Below, piece by piece: positions 8,239 to 17,345 of a stretch of 46,729 nt of DNA (position 1 is the first letter of the stretch; each line of letters starts with the position of its first letter). The notes under the pieces are model-generated. The model did no database searches. It was not told where the DNA came from and saw only the letters and a program-made list of their open reading frames with translations. The DNA is taken from positions 1 through 46,729 of the forward strand of contig JAUNGI010000017.1 of the NCBI GenBank assembly GCA_030524525.1, in the 5' to 3' direction. The stretch is from Lachnospiraceae bacterium (lineage in GTDB: Bacteria; Bacillota; Clostridia; Lachnospirales; Lachnospiraceae). A program made the translations under genes and the position numbers.

Positions 8239-9019
8239 TTTATTGGCGGCAGATAGATATCGCTACCGCAAGGATATTTTGATGAAGGTAGCGCTGATTC
8301 TGGTTGTTGTATTCGCCTGCTTCACCTGCGGCTTATACTTTGTTCTCGCCAAGCTGACCGAGGATGTGGATTCGGCGGCGGTGGAAAACATTCTGTGCGG
8401 CCGGTATTTGTACGGCGCGACCTTCAGCATCGGCAGCGATATGGGATTGATCATTCCGATCTTTGCGGGCGCCATCGTCTGCAAGGATTTTTCCATGGGA
8501 ACGATCCGCAACAAGATCATTCGGGGCTACGGAAGGGAACAGATCTTCCTGAGCCATTTCCTGACCAGCATCCTGTTCGGCGGCATGATCTATGTTTTGT
8601 ATGCGCTGGCGCAGCTTGGACTTGGTTCGCTGCTTCTGGGCTACGGCGCTGCCTTTGACGGAGAGGAGCTTCTGTTTTTGGTGGTTTCTATGCTCACCGG
8701 AATTTTGACCTATGCCGCCATGTGCGCTTTGGTCACGATGATCGCCACGGCCACCGGCAGCATGGGACTGAGTATCGTCCTGTATATTGCCTTTACGCTT
8801 GGCTTGTCGATCGTGCAGGGCATCGTCAGCATCATTCCGAATGTTCCGAAAATTATCACAAAAATCATGGAATATCTGCCCGGAAACATTGCCTATACGG
8901 TGACCGAGGGCAGCAAAGAATGGGCGGAATACGGCAAAAGTATGCTGATGAGCGCGATTCTGATTCTGGTCTTTGGGCTGATCGGAATGACGGTGTTCCG
9001 CAAGAAGGACCAGAAATAA
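8231..9019 (+). CDS. ABC-2 type permease
   Basis: The 262-residue protein has six predicted membrane segments, beginning about residues 15-37 (MKVALILVVVFACFTCGLYF) and including IIPIFAGAIVCKDFSMGTIRNKI, the motif of ABC-2 permeases after the second helix. ATG 8231 overlaps the stop of the ATPase gene by eight bases and follows GGTGGAAGG, so the two genes are translationally coupled. It forms the membrane half of the exporter. It ends four bases from the convergent histidine kinase gene, with no obvious terminator between them. Confidence 0.87.
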   Translation: MRNLLAADRYRYRKDILMKVALILVVVFACFTCGLYFVLAKLTEDVDSAAVENILCGRYLYGATFSIGSDMGLIIPIFAGAIVCKDFSMGTIRNKIIRGYGREQIFLSHFLTSILFGGMIYVLYALAQLGLGSLLLGYGAAFDGEELLFLVVSMLTGILTYAAMCALVTMIATATGSMGLSIVLYIAFTLGLSIVQGIVSIIPNVPKIITKIMEYLPGNIAYTVTEGSKEWAEYGKSMLMSAILILVFGLIGMTVFRKKDQK

Positions 9020-9023
9020 AAGA

Positions 9024-10280
9024 CTACAGGCTGCTTTGCAGGCGGATGGTAAAGCGGGTGCCGATTTCCGGTCGGCTGACGACCTCGATCGTGCCCTTGT
9101 GCCGGTCGATGATCCATTTGGCGATCGACAGACCCAAACCGGTGCCGCCGGTTTCCGAGTTTCGCGCCTGATCGGAGCGATAGAACCGCTCGAAAATGTG
9201 ACTCACATCCTGACTTTGGATCCCGGAGCCGTTATCCTGAACGGAGAGGCAGGGCTGGTAATTCCGGCTCATGCCGACCCGCAGGGTAATGGTGTCGCCG
9301 GGATTCGTGTATTTTGCGGCGTTGTCGATCAGGATGCGGAGCGCCTGCTTGAGCATGGTCGGGTCGCCGCAGGCAAGGATATCCGCCGGTTCCCGAAGAA
9401 GCTCATAGACATGCGCCTCGTCGATCATTCGGGACTCCTCGTAAACCTCCTCCGCCATTTGGGAGAGCGAAAAGCGCTCGGTGTGCAGCGGATTCCGTCC
9501 GCTGTCGCTGCGGGCAAGGAACAGAAGCTGTTCCACGAGGCGGTTCATATGGTTGGTTTCGTTTTTGATCGCCGTGATGGATTCGGACAGTACCTGCGGG
9601 TCCTCCTTGCCCCAGCGGTCAAGGATGTCGATATAGCCCTTGATAACGGCGATCGGCGTCCGAAGCTCGTGGGAGGCGTCGGAGACAAAGCGCCCCTGCT
9701 GCCGGTAGGCTTCGCGCATTTGCGAAAGAAGGCTGTTGAGCGCGGTCTCGATCCCCTGAAGCTCCGGATCGTTCGTCTGCACATGGGCGTCGGGGGCTTC
9801 CGGGCTTACCTGACTGATGGCGCTTTCAAGCTGCTGGAAGCGCGCCTCGTCGAAGCTCATCCGGGACAGCTCCTCGGCGTTTGCGGCAAGCTGGGAAAGG
9901 GGGCGCAGCCGCCCCTTGACCCGAAAATAGTCAAAGCAGAGGGAAAACAGAAGGCAGATTCCCTGAATGGCAAGCAGCCCCAGAGTTCCGTCGCGCAGGA
10001 GCCGCGCGGGGAGCGTGGCGTCCACGGCGTGGGCGGTGCCGCTTTGGTCGGTCAGGACAAGGAAGAGCGTGCTTTTGAGCGTTCCTTCCAGCGTGACGCT
10101 GTCCAGCAGCCTTGGAGAGCCGAGGCTGTTTACGATCTGGTAATAAAGATATCCGCCGATCACGCAGACCTCTGCGAGCAGGTCGGTAAAGAAAAAGGCA
10201 AAAAACAGCTTCCATTGCAGCATGCCGTAGAGCCTGCGGGTAATGGAGCTGTTTTTTTTCTGAATACTTTCGTTCGACAT
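9024..10280 (-). CDS. Sensor histidine kinase
   Basis: The 418-residue membrane kinase has helices at about residues 25-48 and 96-117, with a short extracytoplasmic loop between. A HAMP-like linker follows, then the HisKA box SHELRTPIAVIKGY with phospho-acceptor His204. The HATPase domain shows ILIDNAAKYTNP (N box), VQDNGSGI (G1) and GGTGLGLSIAKW (G2). The start is eight bases after the stop of the response regulator gene, so the two form an operon. The small sensor loop resembles intramembrane-type kinases linked to ABC exporters, and one such exporter lies convergently next door, so it may be the target (inference). Confidence 0.92.
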   Translation of the reverse strand: MSNESIQKKNSSITRRLYGMLQWKLFFAFFFTDLLAEVCVIGGYLYYQIVNSLGSPRLLDSVTLEGTLKSTLFLVLTDQSGTAHAVDATLPARLLRDGTLGLLAIQGICLLFSLCFDYFRVKGRLRPLSQLAANAEELSRMSFDEARFQQLESAISQVSPEAPDAHVQTNDPELQGIETALNSLLSQMREAYRQQGRFVSDASHELRTPIAVIKGYIDILDRWGKEDPQVLSESITAIKNETNHMNRLVEQLLFLARSDSGRNPLHTERFSLSQMAEEVYEESRMIDEAHVYELLREPADILACGDPTMLKQALRILIDNAAKYTNPGDTITLRVGMSRNYQPCLSVQDNGSGIQSQDVSHIFERFYRSDQARNSETGGTGLGLSIAKWIIDRHKGTIEVVSRPEIGTRFTIRLQSSL

Positions 10281-10288
10281 GACGGAAC

Positions 10289-10978
10289 TCAGCCCCCGCT
10301 TTCTTCTTTAATGACATAGCCGACGCTCCGCACCGTGGAGATCATGTGAAAGCCGAAGCGTTCGTCGATCTTGTTGCGGAGATGCCGGATGTACACGTCG
10401 ATCAGATTCGTTTCGCCCGCAAAGTCATAGCCGCACACCTTTTCCAGCAGCGTATCGCGGGAGAGAACGATGCTCTTGTTTTCCAGAAGGATGCGCAGCA
10501 GTTCAAACTCCCGGTGCGAAAGCTCCACCGCCTCGCCGCGGCACGTTACGCTGTGACCGGATATATTGAGCTCCAGCTCGCCCCAGCAAAGGGTCTGGGG
10601 CTTTGCGGCGGGAGCCGCACCCTTTTTGAGGGCGACCCGGATGCGCGCCAGCAGCTCCTCGATGGCAAAGGGCTTGGTGATATAATCGTCCGCGCCCAGA
10701 TCAAGCCCCGCCACCTTATCCATGACCGCGTCGCGGGCGGTCAGCAAAATGACCGGCACCTGCGAGCTTTTCCGGAGCCGGCGCAGGACCTCCAAGCCGT
10801 TCAGCTCCGGCAGCATGATGTCGAGCAGAACGATGTTGAATTTTCCGGATTCCGCCAAAGCAAGACCGGAGCGTCCGTCCCCGGCCTTGGTCACCTCGTA
10901 GCCCTCGTGGAGCAGTTCCAGCTCCACGAAACGGGCGATCTTTTCTTCGTCTTCAATAATTAAAACATGAACGGGCAT
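10289..10978 (-). CDS. OmpR-family response regulator
   Basis: The 229-residue protein has an N-terminal receiver with acidic pocket IIEDEEK, phospho-acceptor Asp53 in LLDIMLPELNG, Thr in LLTARD and Lys in TKPF. The C-terminal winged helix is of the OmpR/PhoB type (SHREFELLRILLENK, LIDVYIRHLRNKI, STVRSVGYVI). It is the partner of the downstream kinase. A DUF4342 gene precedes it by 32 bases on the same strand, which may make a three-gene transcript. The RBS GGGAGGTGG lies just upstream of the ATG. Confidence 0.94.
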   Translation of the reverse strand: MPVHVLIIEDEEKIARFVELELLHEGYEVTKAGDGRSGLALAESGKFNIVLLDIMLPELNGLEVLRRLRKSSQVPVILLTARDAVMDKVAGLDLGADDYITKPFAIEELLARIRVALKKGAAPAAKPQTLCWGELELNISGHSVTCRGEAVELSHREFELLRILLENKSIVLSRDTLLEKVCGYDFAGETNLIDVYIRHLRNKIDERFGFHMISTVRSVGYVIKEESGG

Positions 10979-11010
10979 TCTGCCACCTCCCTGCGGTTTT
11001 GCCGCCGCGC

Positions 11011-11619
11011 TTACTGCTCGTCGGCGCCTTCCTCATAGCCCTTCTTGAAATCGGACTTTGCGCTGCGGCAAGCGTCGGCGGCGCTGTTCAGCATCTGGTT
11101 CGCCTTGTCGTCGGAACGAAAGTTCGGCCCGCGGAATTCATAGCGATAGCCGCAGAGCAGCAGCACGAGACAAAGCACGGTCATAAGCCAGAAAAACGGA
11201 ATGAACAGGAATACGAGAACGGTCAGCGGGATGCTGAAATTGCAGTTCCCGTCCTTGGTCACGTCCAGATAGTTGACCATTCCCTTTTTGAGCAGATCGC
11301 CGATCCAGCGCACGAGCTTTCCAAGCTCCGTGGCAAACGAGCTGCCGCCGTTCTGCGTCTTCTGCTGCGAATCGGAAGCGCCGTTCTCCGAGCGGCAGGT
11401 ACGTCCGGAACTCTGCGAGCCGGAAGACGAATAAGAAGCGTTTTGCGAACCGTCGGTGGTGTAGCTGCCGCCGGAGGGATGCGTTACCTTTCCGAGCGCC
11501 TCCAGATACAGAACGGCGTCAAGAATATCGTCGCCGCAGGCGTTCAGCGCGTTTTCTGCGTCCTCCCGGCTGACGCCGGTTTTGCCGCACAGTTTTTGGA
11601 TCTTTTCTTCGTGATTCAT
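11011..11619 (-). CDS. DUF4342 protein with N-terminal UBA-like domain
   Basis: This 202-residue protein begins with a UBA-like three-helix domain (residues 1-45, EDAENALNACGDDILDAVLYLEALG). A Ser/Gly-rich linker and a membrane-proximal hydrophobic block of about 35 residues (IPLTVLVFLFIPFFWLMTVL) follow, then a charged tail. This is the layout of DUF4342. The start was moved to ATG 11619 because AGGAGG lies seven bases upstream; 18 upstream residues are probably not translated. The function is unknown. It lies first in a transcript with the two-component system. Confidence 0.82.
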   Translation of the reverse strand: MNHEEKIQKLCGKTGVSREDAENALNACGDDILDAVLYLEALGKVTHPSGGSYTTDGSQNASYSSSGSQSSGRTCRSENGASDSQQKTQNGGSSFATELGKLVRWIGDLLKKGMVNYLDVTKDGNCNFSIPLTVLVFLFIPFFWLMTVLCLVLLLCGYRYEFRGPNFRSDDKANQMLNSAADACRSAKSDFKKGYEEGADEQ

Positions 11620-11882
11620 AAATAACCTCCTGTTTCCGCGTATGCGGGTGTTTTGTTCTTTCATTGCCCGCATTTTATCAGAGGAAGATTAGTAAAAAAG
11701 GTGAGAAAAATGAATATCAGATGAATTTTCCCTTATTAACTCTATGATAAAGGCTTGGAAGGGGAAAGTCAATGCGGAGAGACGAGCCGTTTACATTCTT
11801 TTTACGCGTATGCGGTTTTTGGCTTTACAATGAAAAGCTATACTCGAAAGTGTACCTGATACTGTTTATGGAGGAGAAAGAA

Positions 11883-14429
11883 ATGCACAAGAAACGATTT
11901 TTTAGCTTACTACTGGCGTTTGCGATGCTGCTGTCCATGGCATCGTCCGCCCTTGCGCTGGACGCAGCGGGAGAGGAGCCGGCAAAGCTGCTGATCGACC
12001 ATGTTTACGGAGACGGCGGCAAGGGCGAGACCCCGATCGCGAATTCTTTTATCCAGCTCTATAACCCCAACGAGGAGGCGGTGAGCTTGGCGGGCTACAC
12101 GCTGAGCTGCGGGGGCAAGACCTTGGCTTTGGACGAAGGGAAGTCCGTTCCCGCAAAGGGTTCTTATCTGATCGTGGGCGCTTCCGCCGGTACGACGGAC
12201 GAGTTCCGGACGTATGATCTGCCTTCCGCCGACCAGACATGCGATTGGACCATCAGCAACAAGAATTATACCGTTACCTTAAAATACGGAGAGACGGAGA
12301 TCGACTCCGTAACGGCAGGAAGCAGCGATGCGACCAAGATATCCAAGCAGAAGTCGCTTCAGCGGATCGATCATATCGATACGGACAACGATACCGACTT
12401 CCGCCTGATCGTGTGGGAAAAGGGCGAGACGACCGTAACCGCGGAAAATCTGTTCCGGTATGCGCCCTGCAACAGCAAGGGGGAGTATGGGAACCTGTGC
12501 GGTCAGGATGCCGAACCTGCTTATACGCCTGTCGTTGCCGGGGACACGCGTGTGAACGGCTGCTACGACGAACTGGCGTCCCTGAAATTGGAGCTGGCGG
12601 GGCGCTACAATTCCGGAGCCATGAGCGCTGACGGCGGCAGCTTGGAGATCGTACAGTATAACCCGGTCAACGGCTTTGCCTATGCGGTCAGCGGCGTCAA
12701 GGGAAAGCTGATCGCGGTCGATCTGAACGAAAGCATGGACGGCGAAAAGGTTGCGGAGCTGATGGGCGTCGAGTACGATCTGCGCTCCATGGTCAACGAA
12801 AACGGCTTTGTCTACGGCGATATGACTTCGGTCGCCGTTTCTCCGGACGGCACAAAGCTGGCGGTGGCAATTCAGGCGGAGGGCTATGCGGACAGCGGCA
12901 GGGTCGCCCTGTTCTCCTGCGCCGCCGACGGTTCGCTGACGCTGCTTTCCACGGTTACCGTGGGCGTACAGCCGGATATGGTGGTCTTTGCGGATGACAA
13001 CACCGTCCTCTCCGCCGACGAGGGAGAGCCTCGGGGCGGCGCGGACGCCGTCGATCCGAAGGGGTCCGTGTCCGTCGTTACGATCGACAAAAACAACGCC
13101 ATGACCGTCGAAATTGCAACCTTTGACAGCTTTGACGCCCGGCGGGAGGCGCTTACCTCCGCCGGGGTGCTCGTGCAGAAGAACACCCTGCCGTCAACCG
13201 ATTTTGAGCCGGAGTACATTGCCGTATCGGGCGGCGTCGCCTACGTTTCCCTACAGGAGGCGAATGCCGTTGCCGTGCTGGATATCGCTTCCGGAGCTTT
13301 TACCGGCGTGTATCCGCTGGGATTTCAGGATTATGGAGCAACTCGCGTTGACCTTCAAAAGGACGATGTTATCGACATGAAAAACTACGATAACGTCTAC
13401 GGGATCAAAATGCCCGACGGTATTTCCGTGACGACCATCGGCGGAAAGACCTACCTGCTGACCGCCAACGAGGGCGACAGCCGCGCGGATTGGCCCGGAC
13501 TGGATAATGAGTTTGAAAGCAAGACCTCGCCCGGCGGCAGTGTTACTCTGGAGAGTAAGGTCGTCTGGTTCAACGCCGGTCTGTGGGACGGATTGGATCA
13601 AAGCAAGGCCTATGTGTTCGGCGGGCGTTCCTTCTCCGTCTACGAGGTGACGGACGGGGGGCTGACCTTGGTATATGACAGCGGAAGCGAATTCGAGGAG
13701 ATCACTGCGGAACAGCTTCCCGACTATTTCAACGCGTCCAACGATAAGCTTGCCATGGACAACCGCTCCGGCAAGAAGGGACCTGAGCCGGAAACCGTGA
13801 CGGTGGGCACTGTGGAAGGCAAAACCTACGCCTTTGTTGCGCTGGAGCGTATCGGCGGCGTGATGGTATACGACATTACCGTTCCGAGCGAAACGGTATT
13901 CGTTAATTACGTCAACTCACGCGAATTTGACGGGGCGATCCAAGGGGACGTTTCCCCTGAGGGGCTGTGCTTCGTTCCGGCGGAGTGCAGCAAGAGCGGG
14001 AAGCCCCTGCTGCTGGCAGCCTGCGAGGTTTCCGGTACGCTGGCGGTCTATGAATTGACCGGCGGCAGCCCGGAAGAGGAGCATACGCACAATTACGGCG
14101 ACGCTTGGAAGTCCGATGCGGATATGCATTGGAGGGAATGCGCCTGCGCCGACCGGATCGACCTTGCGGCCCACGACTTCGAGTGGGTCGTAGAGAAGGA
14201 AGCCGTTGCGGGAGAACCGGGCGTTCGGCATGAGGAGTGCAGCGTTTGCGGCTACCGGAAGGCGTCGGTGGAATTTTCCGGAGCGGGAAGCGCAGAGGAA
14301 CCGGACGATCCCCAGTCTCCTCCGACCGGAGATCAGAGCAGGCTGCTTCTTTGGGGGCTCCTGCTGCTCGTAAGCGGCTTTGGAGCCTTGGGAGCGGGAA
14401 TGCGCGGAAGAAAGATCAATCATCGCTAA
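11883..14429 (+). CDS. Wall-anchored LTD and choice-of-anchor-I beta-propeller protein
   Basis: The 848-residue exoprotein has a signal peptide (residues 1-26, cleavage near SSALA). Residues about 30-150 form a lamin-tail domain (LLIDHVYGDG, SFIQLYNPNEEAVSLAGYTL). Residues about 220-700 are a choice-of-anchor-I beta-propeller/esterase-like region (NGFAYAVSG, SVAVSPDGTKLAVAIQ, VLSADEGEPRGG, LLTANEGDSRADWPG). A short Cys/His region follows (HWRECACADR, HEECSVCGYRKA). The C-terminus is PPTGDQS, a hydrophobic helix and GRKINHR, a sortase-type sorting signal with Pro in place of Leu. It is probably covalently attached to the wall. The ATG follows GGAGG. A strong bidirectional terminator comes after it. 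Confidence 0.85.
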   Translation: MHKKRFFSLLLAFAMLLSMASSALALDAAGEEPAKLLIDHVYGDGGKGETPIANSFIQLYNPNEEAVSLAGYTLSCGGKTLALDEGKSVPAKGSYLIVGASAGTTDEFRTYDLPSADQTCDWTISNKNYTVTLKYGETEIDSVTAGSSDATKISKQKSLQRIDHIDTDNDTDFRLIVWEKGETTVTAENLFRYAPCNSKGEYGNLCGQDAEPAYTPVVAGDTRVNGCYDELASLKLELAGRYNSGAMSADGGSLEIVQYNPVNGFAYAVSGVKGKLIAVDLNESMDGEKVAELMGVEYDLRSMVNENGFVYGDMTSVAVSPDGTKLAVAIQAEGYADSGRVALFSCAADGSLTLLSTVTVGVQPDMVVFADDNTVLSADEGEPRGGADAVDPKGSVSVVTIDKNNAMTVEIATFDSFDARREALTSAGVLVQKNTLPSTDFEPEYIAVSGGVAYVSLQEANAVAVLDIASGAFTGVYPLGFQDYGATRVDLQKDDVIDMKNYDNVYGIKMPDGISVTTIGGKTYLLTANEGDSRADWPGLDNEFESKTSPGGSVTLESKVVWFNAGLWDGLDQSKAYVFGGRSFSVYEVTDGGLTLVYDSGSEFEEITAEQLPDYFNASNDKLAMDNRSGKKGPEPETVTVGTVEGKTYAFVALERIGGVMVYDITVPSETVFVNYVNSREFDGAIQGDVSPEGLCFVPAECSKSGKPLLLAACEVSGTLAVYELTGGSPEEEHTHNYGDAWKSDADMHWRECACADRIDLAAHDFEWVVEKEAVAGEPGVRHEECSVCGYRKASVEFSGAGSAEEPDDPQSPPTGDQSRLLLWGLLLLVSGFGALGAGMRGRKINHR

Positions 14430-14445
14430 GAGTCTCCTTTTTTCG

Positions 14446-14483
14446 AAAAGACGGCGACGGAGTAAAATCCGCCGCCGTCTTTT
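14446..14483. terminator. Bidirectional rho-independent terminator
   Basis: AAAAGACGGCG and CCGTCTTTT arms flank a long GC stem (GACGGCGACGGA with TCCGCCGCCGTC). There are T runs on both strands. It isolates the LTD gene from repeat copy D. Confidence 0.85.
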
Positions 14484-14550
14484 GACTTCCTCCCTATGCC
14501 GCGGAAAAGCCCGAAAGGCTCTTTTTTTTCTGCGGGAAATATGGTAAACT

Positions 14551-14680
14551 CTTTTTGTGCCGGAGCACCACAAATAGCTTTGATGGCAGAAGAGAGAACC
14601 GCAATGCGGCAAGTGTGCCGCATACGCGAATTTCTTTTCGCCTCTTCGCGGCAAGTCGCTTAGAAATGGGGATTAGCATG
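14551..14680 (+). repeat. Structured repeat, copy D (most diverged)
   Basis: The loop CCGGAGCAC is closed by TTTGTG (14554-14559) and CACAAA (14569-14574). The following CTTTGATGGCAGAAGAG is the same as in copy A, and the TGATG overlap at 14581-14585 opens a 26-codon ORF ending with TAG 14661. An inserted hairpin (ATGCGGCA/TGCCGCAT) replaces part of hairpin 3. The element ends on ATG 14678 after GGGGATT. The box upstream of the RBS reads GCTTAG instead of GCTCCGG, so the loop-to-box pairing is reduced to about four pairs. It drives a DUF5662 gene. The long first hairpin is missing. Confidence 0.75.
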
Positions 14681-15277
14681 CAGCTTCGCAATCATTTGAA
14701 AACCATTCATCATCATAAAATGGAGGTCATGAAAAACTGCTTCCGCGTGAAAATGTACGGGCAGGGACTGCTTCACGATCTCTCAAAATATCATCCGGTG
14801 GAGCTGATCCCCGGCGGAAAGTATTTTCAGGGCGACCGAAGCCCCAACGCCGCCGAGCGGGAGGAAAAGGGCTACAGCGCCGCGTGGCTCCATCACAAGG
14901 GACACAATAAGCACCACTGGGAATACTGGATCGACTTTTCCCCGACGGAGCGCAGGATGGCGGGCGCGCCCATGCCGACCCGCTATGTGCTGGAAATGGT
15001 CTGCGATCGGATCGCCGCCAGCAAGACCTATAAAAAGGAAGCCTATACGGACGCGTCGCCGCTGGAATATTACGAGAAATCGCGCCCTTATTATATGATC
15101 CATCCGGAGACCGACCGCCTGCTGCGGGAGCTCCTGACAATGCTTGCCCAAGAGGGCGAGGAGAAGACCTTTGCCCGGATGCGGCGGCTGCTTGGAGAAA
15201 GCCGGAGAGAGGCGCTGCGAAAACGGCTGCCGGACTGCGTGAACGCAAAATTGGATAAGGTCTGGATAAAAAGATGA
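14678..15277 (+). CDS. DUF5662 family protein
   Basis: The 199-residue protein contains HHHKMEVMKNCFRV, GLLHDLSKYHPVEL and WLHHKGHNKHHWEYW, a His/Asp-rich pattern shared by the DUF5662 (catalase-labelled) family of Firmicutes. The conserved HDLSK and HHKGHNKHHW suggest metal binding like that of HD-type proteins (inference). The activity is unknown. The start is the ATG that ends repeat copy D; an in-frame ATG lies 12 bases earlier. The stop overlaps the start of the DMT transporter gene by four bases (ATGA), so the two are co-translated. Confidence 0.8.
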   Translation: MQLRNHLKTIHHHKMEVMKNCFRVKMYGQGLLHDLSKYHPVELIPGGKYFQGDRSPNAAEREEKGYSAAWLHHKGHNKHHWEYWIDFSPTERRMAGAPMPTRYVLEMVCDRIAASKTYKKEAYTDASPLEYYEKSRPYYMIHPETDRLLRELLTMLAQEGEEKTFARMRRLLGESRREALRKRLPDCVNAKLDKVWIKR

Positions 15278-16155
15278 CATGGATGCTTTTGGTTCTTCTG
15301 TACGGGCTTTTGAAGGGAACCAGAGAGATCGTAAAGAAGAAAGCGCTGACGCGCAGCACCGTGATTGAGGTGCTGGTGCTTTACACGCTTCTCTCGTTTT
15401 TGTTTGTCGCGCCGACCGCGCCGAAGGCGACGGGGCTTTCCGGCCGGCAGCTTCTTTTGATCGCCTGCAAGTCGTTTGTGATCTTTTTGGCATGGATATG
15501 CAGCTTTCATGCGATCCGGCGGCTGCCGATCAGTCTGTACGGAATTCTGGATTTGTCCCGGGTGCTGTTTGCGACGCTGCTGGGCGTGCTTGTGCTGGGC
15601 GAGAGCATGACGGTTCCGCAGAGCGTGGGGCTGGGGCTTGTCTGCTTGGGACTTTTGATGCTGAAGGGGCAGAAAAAGTCCAAGGCGCCGCGCGGGGACG
15701 AGGACGGGGACACGGCGCCGTCCGGGGGAGGCGGCACGACCTTTTATGTTGCGATCGCCCTGCTCTCCTGTCTGCTGAACGGACTTTCCGGCATGATGGA
15801 CAAGCTTTTGATGAGGGAGATGAACAGCGACCAGCTGCAGTTTTGGTATATGCTGTTTCTGGTTCTGTTTTATCTGCTGTATATCGTCTTTTCCCGTACC
15901 CGGCTGGCATGGGGAAAGCTGCTGCGGAATTATTGGGTATGGATCCTAAGCCTGCTGTTTGTCATTGCCGACCGGGCGCTGTTTGAGGCGAATGCGGCGG
16001 CGGACAGCCGCGTGACCGTCATGACGCTCATCAAGCAGTCCGGCTGCGTGGTAACGATCCTAGGGGGGAAATTTATTTTTCATGAACAGCACATCGGGTA
16101 TCGGCTGCTCTGCGCGGGCGTGGTGGTGGCCGGAATTGTGATCGCGGTGCTGTAG
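15274..16155 (+). CDS. EamA/DMT-family transporter
   Basis: The 293-residue protein has about ten hydrophobic segments in two EamA repeats, with ISLYGILDLSRVLFATLLGVLVLGESM as the end of the first and FHEQHIGYRLLCAGVVVAGIVI as the end of the second. A charged linker lies between them at about residues 130-150. It is probably a metabolite exporter in the inner membrane. Its start overlaps the DUF5662 stop by four bases. The substrate is not determinable. The next gene, a lipoprotein, starts 29 bases later and may share the transcript. Confidence 0.87.
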   Translation: MTWMLLVLLYGLLKGTREIVKKKALTRSTVIEVLVLYTLLSFLFVAPTAPKATGLSGRQLLLIACKSFVIFLAWICSFHAIRRLPISLYGILDLSRVLFATLLGVLVLGESMTVPQSVGLGLVCLGLLMLKGQKKSKAPRGDEDGDTAPSGGGGTTFYVAIALLSCLLNGLSGMMDKLLMREMNSDQLQFWYMLFLVLFYLLYIVFSRTRLAWGKLLRNYWVWILSLLFVIADRALFEANAAADSRVTVMTLIKQSGCVVTILGGKFIFHEQHIGYRLLCAGVVVAGIVIAVL

Positions 16156-16184
16156 TTTTTTGTAGAATGGAGAAAAGAGAGACA

Positions 16185-17297
16185 ATGAAACGACTGTTTT
16201 GCGTGCTGCTGATCGCGGCGCTGGCGGCGGGAATGCTGACCGGCTGCAAGGATAAGGAAATGACCGACGAGGAGTATCTGGAGCTGATCGAGCAGAAGGC
16301 GGAGGACAATAAAAAAACCGTGGCGCTGTATATCAGCGGACCGGAGAAAAGCTATGAAATCACGTTGGACTGGCTCGTGTACTATCTGGCATATTATGAA
16401 AAGCAGGCGCTGAGCACCCAGTCGGAAAACAGCGAATATTTTGAGGCGCTTTACGGGGAGGAATACGATTTTTGGAGTCTGCCGTCCAGCGACGGAAAGA
16501 CCACCATGGCGGAGACTTATAAAAGCGCGGCGTATTCCTCGATGATCTACACGGCGATCATGTATTTTGAGGCGGTCGAGGCGGGCGTTGAGGCGGGCGA
16601 CAGCCGACTGGTCAAGCTGGAATCGACAACGCAGAGCTTTCTTGCCAAATACACGCTGGCGGAGCGCGCCAAGTGCGGAATGAGCGAGGAGTGCATCCGG
16701 GAAAATTACGAGAGGATCTTTCTTGTGGACGCCTACGCGGAATATCTGACCGAGAACCGGGAGGTAGACGAGGACGCCATTCGCGAGTCCATTGATAAGG
16801 AGGATTACCGGGTCTATCAGACCGATTACCTCTATATTTCCAAAAGTCAGTACGACGATGATCTGAACCGCGTGGAGCTTTCGGAGGAGGAAGTAAAGCG
16901 GCGGGCGGCGGCTGCGCAGGCGGCATACGAAAAGGTACTGCTGGGCGACGACATGGTCAAGGTGCGCGCCGAATACGACGACATTATGACCTACAGCACA
17001 CGGGACTTTACGCGTACGAATATCAGCGTGGAGCAGAATTATATCGCCGAGGCGGTCAAGCTGGAAAACGGCGAGATCACGTTTTTGGAGACCGACCTTG
17101 GCTACTATGTCATCAAGATGGTGGACAATACCGAGTATTCGGGCTATGAGGACGCGGTGCAGGAGGCGATCGACACGGCAAAGGCACAGGATATTTCCGA
17201 GGTTTACGAGGAGATCGAAAAGAAGTATGAGGTCACTCCCTCGGACGCCTATGAGAGCATTCGCCTCGGCGGGTATGCGACAATAGTAGAAAATTGA
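16185..17297 (+). CDS. PpiC/PrsA-like peptidyl-prolyl isomerase lipoprotein
   Basis: The 370-residue protein begins with a lipoprotein leader and lipobox (MKRLFCVLLIAALAAGMLTGC; Cys21). It then has a long helical SurA_N-like segment (about residues 40-230) and a parvulin-like domain at about residues 230-340 (LENGEITFLETDLGYYVIKMVD). The parvulin part is divergent. It would act outside the membrane as a foldase for secreted proteins, of which this window encodes several. ATG 16185 was preferred over 16167 because the leader begins there. A hairpin between this gene and the convergent lysR ends both. Confidence 0.75.
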   Translation: MKRLFCVLLIAALAAGMLTGCKDKEMTDEEYLELIEQKAEDNKKTVALYISGPEKSYEITLDWLVYYLAYYEKQALSTQSENSEYFEALYGEEYDFWSLPSSDGKTTMAETYKSAAYSSMIYTAIMYFEAVEAGVEAGDSRLVKLESTTQSFLAKYTLAERAKCGMSEECIRENYERIFLVDAYAEYLTENREVDEDAIRESIDKEDYRVYQTDYLYISKSQYDDDLNRVELSEEEVKRRAAAAQAAYEKVLLGDDMVKVRAEYDDIMTYSTRDFTRTNISVEQNYIAEAVKLENGEITFLETDLGYYVIKMVDNTEYSGYEDAVQEAIDTAKAQDISEVYEEIEKKYEVTPSDAYESIRLGGYATIVEN

Positions 17298-17299
17298 AA

Positions 17300-17345
17300 A
17301 ATAAGCCGGCGTGCCGTTCCTCAGTTCCGGGAACGGAGAAGCCGG
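17300..17345 (-). terminator. Terminator hairpin between convergent genes
   Basis: CCGTTCC/GGAACGG and outer GCCGGC/GCCGG arms overlap the end of the minus-strand lysR. On the minus strand the stem is followed by TTATTTTTC; the plus side has no T run, so it mainly serves lysR. Confidence 0.6.

Noticed and set aside
9036-10319. A 427-codon plus-strand frame opposite the histidine kinase
   Set aside because: The minus-strand kinase has all its boxes; the plus frame has none.
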